This document shows positions 59,541-64,000 of a DNA stretch of 64,000 nucleotides, piece by piece. Position 1 is the stretch's first letter; each line of letters opens with the position of its first letter. Source of the stretch: Lentzea sp. NBRC 102530 (GTDB lineage Bacteria; Actinomycetota; Actinomycetes; Mycobacteriales; Pseudonocardiaceae); contig NZ_BSTF01000004.1 in assembly GCF_030269365.1 (NCBI RefSeq), positions 434,001-498,000 of the forward strand, in the 5' to 3' direction. Under the pieces are notes generated by a model that did not search any database, was not told where the DNA came from, and saw only the letters and a list, made by a program, of their open reading frames with translations. A program made the position numbers and the translations under genes.

Positions 59541-60299
59541 TCAGGCCAGGTAGCGGCTCGCCCAGGCCGTCAGCACCTCCGCCACGTAGTCCGCGTCCGC
59601 CCGGTTCGTCAGCAGGTGGTCCGCCCCGTCCAGCGACACGAACGACTTCGGGTGCCGGGCCAGGTCGAAGATGATCCGCGCGTTGTCGATGCCCACCGTG
59701 TCGTCCTGCGGCGAGTGCATGACCAGCAGGGCGCGGTTCAGGCCCGAGATGCAGGCCGTCTGGTTCTGCTGGTTGATGTCGAGCAGGAAGTCGTTGCTGA
59801 TCCGGAACGGGCGGCCGGCGAGCCTCACCTCGGCGACGCCCAGCGCCTCGATCTGCTCCTTGGACGAGCCGAGGAGGTGTTCCACGTGTTTGGTGTCGGC
59901 CGGGGCGGCGATGGTGACCACGGCTTTGACCGACGGGATGCGGTGTGCGGCGGCGAGGACGGCGGCGCCGCCCAGGGAGTGTCCGATGAGGACGCTCGGG
60001 GCGCCGACGGTGTCCCGGAGGTGGTCGGCGGCGCAGACGAGGTCGTCGACGTTGGACGTGAAGGTGGTGTTGGCGAAGTCGCCGCCGGACTGGCCGAGGC
60101 CGGTGAAGTCGAAGCGGAGGACGGCCACGCCCCTGGCAGCGAGGCTGCGGGCCGTGCGGCTGGCGGCGACCGAGTCCTTGCCGCAGGTGAAGCAGTGCGC
60201 GAAGACGGCGGTCGCCTTCACCTCGCCCGGCGGTAGCTCGAGTCTGCCCGCGAGGGGCTGGCCGTCGACGCCCGCGAAGACCGCTTTCCGGTTGTCCAT
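59541..60299 (-). CDS. Alpha/beta hydrolase
   Basis: This 252-aa protein has nucleophile S108 in IGHSLGGAAVL, acid in VMHSPQDDTVG and His in LDGADHLLTN. The start (AGVDGQPLAGRLELPPGEVKATAVFAHCFTCGKDSVAASRTARSLAARGVAVLRFDFTGLGQS) matches the hydrolase half of bifunctional hydrolase-OsmC proteins; here the OsmC half is absent. It is probably an esterase or peptidase of unknown substrate. Its ATG (60297-60299 on the minus strand) overlaps an ATG on the other strand, and it is divergent from the HEPN-motif gene. Confidence 0.88.
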   Translation of the reverse strand: MDNRKAVFAGVDGQPLAGRLELPPGEVKATAVFAHCFTCGKDSVAASRTARSLAARGVAVLRFDFTGLGQSGGDFANTTFTSNVDDLVCAADHLRDTVGAPSVLIGHSLGGAAVLAAAHRIPSVKAVVTIAAPADTKHVEHLLGSSKEQIEALGVAEVRLAGRPFRISNDFLLDINQQNQTACISGLNRALLVMHSPQDDTVGIDNARIIFDLARHPKSFVSLDGADHLLTNRADADYVAEVLTAWASRYLA

Positions 60300-60318
60300 G
60301 CCCTCTATGGTGCGTCAC

Positions 60319-62088
60319 GTGCGCTATCAGTACCTGGACGACCGGTTGCGGCAGGCCTTCGACGACGCCGGGCTCGATCGCGGGCAGCGGGCGTTGTTGC
60401 AGGGGGTGCTGCGGGCGCTCGACCCCGACGCGCACCTGGGGGAGCACGTGGCCGGGCTCAACAGCGCGTTCCTCGCGGTGACGCGGGCGAAGACGGCGTT
60501 GGAGAGTCACGCGGCCGAGGACCAGCCGCGGTGGAACCTGTTGCGGCGCATCATCGCCACGTCGATCGCGTGCATGGACGCGGCCAAGCCCGCCTATGCG
60601 CACGGCGGTGGGCTGGAGTTGGCGAAGGCGCGACGCGTTCTCGTGAAGGTCGACGCGGAGATCGCGCGGGACGGGCAGAAGGTCGATCCTGCGGTCACGG
60701 CGGCGGCCGCGGCGAAGCTCGACCCCAGGGCGTTGCGCAGGGCCGTGCAGAAGTGGATCGGTCCACTGTGGAACGGGGTGGAGCTGCCGCTGCGTTCCAG
60801 GATGGTCGCCGAGGTGGCGGTGGTCGTGGCGGTGCACGGCAGGGACGGGCGTCAATTGCGCGCGGATCTCTTGCGGTGGTTGAAGAAGCGCGACCACGAC
60901 CTGGGCGGGGTGTTGTGGCCCGCGCGGCGCAGGCACGTGGTGGCGCTCGTCGTGCGGGGTGCGCGGGTGCTGCGGCACCTCGACGAGCTGTTGCCACAGG
61001 CCCGGCAGGAACCGTTGCACCGCAACAGGTTGCCCAAGGACGACTTCCTCAAGGACGCGGTCACCGGGTCGTCGGTGCTGGTGCGGTTGCCCGTAGAGGC
61101 GGCGGACGTGCACACGGCCGCGCTCAAAGGTCGGAGGGTGCTGAGCGAGGTGCTCGACCAGTACGCGGCGGGGGAGCGGCTCACCGAGCTCGACATCGCG
61201 CCGGTGTGGCAGGTCAGCGGGCCCGGTGGGCGGGTCACGCGCGGCACCGAGCACCAGCGCACCGTCAACAACGCCTACCCGCTCACCGCGTACTGGCCGG
61301 AGGAGCTGCGCAGCGCGATGCGGGTCGCGAACCTCGCCCGGCAGGTCGACGCGCCGATGGCGAGCGCCGGGCTCGCGTGGAGTGCGCTGGAGGCGACGGG
61401 GCTCGACCCGAGCAAGATCCCGTGGCTCGCCAAGGCTTGTGCGTTGCAGATGCTGCGGCAGCACCTCGTCAGCCTGCACGTGGTGGTCACCAACCACGAC
61501 AACGAGCTGCGCAAACCACTCGACGCGCACGTGCCGACGGTCGGCGTGAAGCACCACCTCAAGTCGGTGGACGCGTGGCTCGAGGCGCTCATCCCGCACA
61601 ACCGCCCGAACGAACACCTGGAAGCTGCCCAGAAGGCCATCACGGCGCTCGCCGAGAGCGAGGGCGGGCTCGTGCACGACCTCACGGAACTGTGGCGCGC
61701 GCGGCTCGCGGACTCCACAGTGCTCGCCGGGTGGCTCGCGGAACAGGAGGACACGGCGGCCGCGCTGCTGGAGTGGCTCTACGTGACCAGGAACCTGGCG
61801 TTTCACGCCGGACGGTTCGCCTCGCCCGCCGACACGCTGACCGCCCACGCGGGACAGGCCGTCGCGGACCTGACGCTGGAGTTCCTCGGAAACTGGCGAA
61901 CCGTCGAAAGACGTGCTCGAACGGAGCAGAGCCGGCAGGAGACCTCCGCCGTGGAGATCTACCGCCGGCTCGCGCAACGAGAGGATCAGCTGGTGGCCCG
62001 GCTCAAGCGAGCGGGGTCCGTCCGCAGGCTCAGCGTCGAGGACATCTCCGGCCCCGACGAGAAGTGGTGGTCCCGCGGCAAGAGTTAA
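60319..62088 (+). CDS. Large protein with C-terminal HEPN-like RX4H motif, unknown function
   Basis: About 589 aa from GTG 60319, chosen because TATGGT (60306-60311) lies seven bases upstream; ATGs at 60298 and 60307 are alternatives. No family recognised over the first 400 residues, which are mostly helical and rich in Arg/Ala/Leu. Near residue 490, WLYVTRNLAFHAGRF contains R-N-L-A-F-H, the RX4H pattern in an Arg-Asn context typical of HEPN ribonucleases such as ApeA-like proteins. A helical basic tail follows (EIYRRLAQREDQLVARLKRAGSVRRLSVEDI). HEPN proteins are RNases in toxin-antitoxin and anti-phage systems. That role is inference; the motif alone could be chance. It stands between tRNA genes and a transporter. 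Confidence 0.72.
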   Translation: MRYQYLDDRLRQAFDDAGLDRGQRALLQGVLRALDPDAHLGEHVAGLNSAFLAVTRAKTALESHAAEDQPRWNLLRRIIATSIACMDAAKPAYAHGGGLELAKARRVLVKVDAEIARDGQKVDPAVTAAAAAKLDPRALRRAVQKWIGPLWNGVELPLRSRMVAEVAVVVAVHGRDGRQLRADLLRWLKKRDHDLGGVLWPARRRHVVALVVRGARVLRHLDELLPQARQEPLHRNRLPKDDFLKDAVTGSSVLVRLPVEAADVHTAALKGRRVLSEVLDQYAAGERLTELDIAPVWQVSGPGGRVTRGTEHQRTVNNAYPLTAYWPEELRSAMRVANLARQVDAPMASAGLAWSALEATGLDPSKIPWLAKACALQMLRQHLVSLHVVVTNHDNELRKPLDAHVPTVGVKHHLKSVDAWLEALIPHNRPNEHLEAAQKAITALAESEGGLVHDLTELWRARLADSTVLAGWLAEQEDTAAALLEWLYVTRNLAFHAGRFASPADTLTAHAGQAVADLTLEFLGNWRTVERRARTEQSRQETSAVEIYRRLAQREDQLVARLKRAGSVRRLSVEDISGPDEKWWSRGKS

Positions 62089-62109
62089 GGCGGAAGTTGT
62101 GGCCAGGAG

Positions 62110-63075
62110 TTACGGCTTGGCCTTGGTGAGCCAGTCCTCGACGCGGTCGGGGTTGGCCTCGACCCACCGCTTCGCCGCCTCGTCCGGCGACATCTTGTAC
62201 TTCGCGATGAACGACGCGACCGTGTCCTGCTCGTCGTTGCTCCACTGGAAGTTCTGGACCAGCCGGGCAGCGGGGCCGCCCTTGTCCACGAACTTCTTGG
62301 ACGCGATCTTGTCGAGCTCGTAGCGCGGGTAGTCGCAGGCCACCTTGGTGGCGTCGGCGTCGCAGCCGGCGGTGTACTCGGGCAGTTCGACCTTGACCAG
62401 TTCGATGTCGAGGTGCAGCCACTGCGGTTCGAAGAAGTAGCCGATCAGCGGCGTCTTCTTCTCCTCCGCCTGGCGGAACGCCTTGATCGACGCCTGCTCG
62501 CTGCCCGCGTAGACGACCTTGTAGTTGAGGTTCAGGTTCTTGACCAGGGCCTCGTCGTTGGTCACGAACGACGGGTCGCCGTCGAGCACCTGGCCCTTGC
62601 CCTCGGACTGGGCGGTCTTGAACTTGTCCGCGTACTTGTTGAGGTTCTGCCAGTTCGTGATGTCCGGGAACTCTTTCTTCATCCACGGCGGCACGTACCA
62701 GCCGATCACACCCTTGTTGCCGGTCGGGCCGACCCGGACGGCGGTGCGCTTCTCCTCGATGTACTTCTGCTTCAGGTCCTCGTGACCCCAGTTCTCCAGG
62801 ATCACGTCGATCTCGCCCGAGTCGAGGCCCTGCCAGGCGGTCTGTTCGTCGACCTCCTTCTTCGTCACCTTGCAGCCCAGCCGCTTCTCGGCGAGGTACG
62901 CGACGACCGCCGCGTTGGCCTCGTAGCCGACCCAGGGGTTGACCGCGATGGTGATGGAGTCGCAGGGCTCGGTGGGTGCTGCCGAGCTGGAGCGCGGTGA
63001 CGCCGTTGATCCGCTGCCACAACCGGCGATCGTCAACACGAACGTCATTGCCAGAGCGATTCTGGGGGCTTGCAC
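62110..63075 (-). CDS. Glycine betaine/proline-type ABC transporter substrate-binding lipoprotein
   Basis: This 321-aa protein starts MQAPRIALAMTFVLTIAGC with lipobox TIAGC (Cys19), a Ser/Ala-rich linker, and an OpuAC-type binding domain (ITIAVNPWVGYEANAAVVAYLAEKRLGCKVTKKEVDEQTAWQGLDSGEIDVILENWG). VIGWYVPPWMKKEFPDI and IGYFFEPQWLH supply the aromatic cage expected for quaternary amines. It probably captures glycine betaine, choline or proline betaine at the cell surface. The GTG has GAGGAG six bases upstream. It is divergent from the ATPase of the same type at 63288. Confidence 0.92.
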   Translation of the reverse strand: MQAPRIALAMTFVLTIAGCGSGSTASPRSSSAAPTEPCDSITIAVNPWVGYEANAAVVAYLAEKRLGCKVTKKEVDEQTAWQGLDSGEIDVILENWGHEDLKQKYIEEKRTAVRVGPTGNKGVIGWYVPPWMKKEFPDITNWQNLNKYADKFKTAQSEGKGQVLDGDPSFVTNDEALVKNLNLNYKVVYAGSEQASIKAFRQAEEKKTPLIGYFFEPQWLHLDIELVKVELPEYTAGCDADATKVACDYPRYELDKIASKKFVDKGGPAARLVQNFQWSNDEQDTVASFIAKYKMSPDEAAKRWVEANPDRVEDWLTKAKP

Positions 63076-63203
63076 GAACAGCTCCTCATCAGGGGGAGAG
63101 AGCGATGCAGAAGACCGCTCAGTTCAGCTTTTCCCCATCGATCAGACCGCGTCAAGTCATGGGATGATCGGCTGTCCACAAGGGATCAGATTTGTATCAG
63201 ACC

Positions 63204-63229
63204 TTGACCGTACTCGTGCGAAGGGTCAA
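63204..63229. promoter_or_regulatory. Inverted repeat in the betaine transporter control region
   Basis: TTGACC (63204-63209) and GGTCAA (63224-63229), 14 bp apart, lie in the 212-bp divergent gap between the binding protein and ATPase genes. TTGACC may also act as a -35 for the ATPase. A CTGTCCACA DnaA-box-like string lies at 63172-63180. Low confidence. Confidence 0.3.
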
Positions 63230-63287
63230 TGCTGTCGCGCATCGAGAAACGGTGTGCGCAGTCCGCAACAGGTCGGAGTGGTTTGGC

Positions 63288-64000
63288 GTGGATCCCGTGA
63301 TTTCGGTCAGGGACCTGTGGAAGGTGTTTGGCCCCAACGCATCGCAACTGGTGGCCTCGGACGAGCTCAAAGCGCTGTCACGGCAGGAGCTGATGGACCG
63401 CACCGGTTCCGTCGCCGCTGTGCGGGGAGTCGACTTCGACGTCGCTCCCGGCGAGATGTTCGTGGTCATGGGATTGTCCGGTTCGGGCAAATCCACACTG
63501 GTCAGATGTCTGACGCGGTTGGTGGAACCCACCGCCGGCACGATCACGTTCGAAGGCGAGAACATTCTCGACGCGGACGCGAAACGCTTGCGCGACCTGC
63601 GCAGGAACAAGTTCTCCATGGTGTTCCAGCACTTCGGTCTGCTTCCGCACCGGACGGTCGCCGACAACGTCGGTTACGGGTTGGAAATTCGCGGGGTACC
63701 GCGGGCGAAACGTGGAGAACGGTCGCAGGAGGTAATCGACCTCGTGGGCCTGTCCGGTTACGAGAAGTCCTATCCGGATCAACTCTCCGGTGGTATGCAG
63801 CAACGCGTCGGCCTCGCGCGCGCCCTCGCGGGCGACCCCGACGTCCTGTTCTTCGACGAACCCTTCTCGGCCCTCGACCCGCTGATCCGGCGCGACATGC
63901 AGTCCGAGGTGATCAGGCTGCACCGCGAGGTCGGCAAGACGATGGTCTTCATCACCCACGACCTGAGCGAGGCGCTCAAGCTGGGCGACCGCATCCTGAT
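63288..64000 (+). CDS. Glycine betaine/proline ABC transporter ATPase (ProV/OpuAA type), cut by the window end
   Basis: The first about 237 residues are present; the gene continues past 64000. It shows the extended ProV-type N-terminus ([21 protein letters not shown] ... [40 protein letters not shown]), Walker [10 protein letters not shown] (62-70), Q-loop [13 protein letters not shown], signature [16 protein letters not shown], Walker [14 protein letters not shown] and switch [10 protein letters not shown]. It drives uptake of osmoprotectant with the divergent binding protein; the permease gene should follow outside the window. GGAG lies about 10 bases before the GTG. Confidence 0.92.
   Translation, partial: MDPVISVRDLWKVFGPNASQLVASDELKALSRQELMDRTGSVAAVRGVDFDVAPGEMFVVMGLSGSGKSTLVRCLTRLVEPTAGTITFEGENILDADAKRLRDLRRNKFSMVFQHFGLLPHRTVADNVGYGLEIRGVPRAKRGERSQEVIDLVGLSGYEKSYPDQLSGGMQQRVGLARALAGDPDVLFFDEPFSALDPLIRRDMQSEVIRLHREVGKTMVFITHDLSEALKLGDRIL

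Overview
The window looks like ordinary chromosome from a high-GC actinomycete, most likely family Pseudonocardiaceae (Lentzea, Saccharothrix or Actinosynnema-like). I base this on strongly G/C-biased third codon positions, many GTG starts, and actinobacterial families: DUF2277, DUF3152, DUF3558, DUF5130, a CopD-CtaG fusion, a 1647-residue NAD-glutamate dehydrogenase, an Eis-like acetyltransferase, GlbO, and a mycothiol-type nitroreductase relative. At least 14 genes carry a TANNNT hexamer 6-8 nt before the start codon, with no Shine-Dalgarno in between. This is the leaderless arrangement typical of actinobacteria, and I used it to choose starts. There is no rRNA, CRISPR array, insertion sequence or phage block. 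Three tRNA genes are present (Arg-TCT, Gly-TCC, Pro-TGG).

Layout. 0.2-8.1 kb holds regulators and small enzymes: a DUF2277 gene with an XRE-cupin regulator, a divergent thioredoxin-reductase-like flavoprotein, a two-component system, a secreted metzincin-like DUF3152 protein, LysR and AraC regulators, an NmrA-like protein and a small membrane protein. 8.2-12.5 kb is accessory-looking: a 928-aa DUF4082/deacetylase-like protein and a TIR-domain protein beside tRNA-Arg. 12.6-19.8 kb holds three locally controlled units: LacI and an MFS exporter with a perfect operator; a lipoprotein and CopD-CtaG; and a TetR-DrrA-DrrB operon whose promoter is threaded through two operator copies. 20-31.9 kb is housekeeping: ssb with two DnaA-box-like sites upstream, ettA, a giant low-complexity protein and NAD-glutamate dehydrogenase, closed by a double hairpin.

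31.9-43.5 kb carries a thioesterase pair, LtrA, a GH13 glucosidase, GlbO, MscS, prolyl oligopeptidase, an HNH nuclease, a protein made of 19 DSVRIT repeats, an MFS carrier, and a CtaJ-like/DUF5130 pair. 43.5-46.8 kb is an unusual operon in which a barstar-domain protein, a barstar-GNAT fusion and a stand-alone GNAT lie side by side. 46.8-59.1 kb is mainly enzymes: PepN, a nitroreductase-like protein, an AlkA-like glycosylase, aldehyde dehydrogenase, Eis-like, Nei-like, RpiB, ComB-like, metallo-hydrolase, HIT, VOC, and HxlR with an NAD-binding protein. 59.2-64 kb has a GC-rich hairpin repeat, tRNA-Gly and tRNA-Pro, an alpha/beta hydrolase, a large protein with a C-terminal HEPN-like RX4H motif, and a glycine-betaine-type uptake system cut by the window edge.

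No multi-gene defence island or biosynthetic cluster is complete here. The strongest candidates for undescribed biology are the barstar/GNAT modular trio, the DSVRIT repeat protein, the HEPN-motif protein and the solitary TIR protein.
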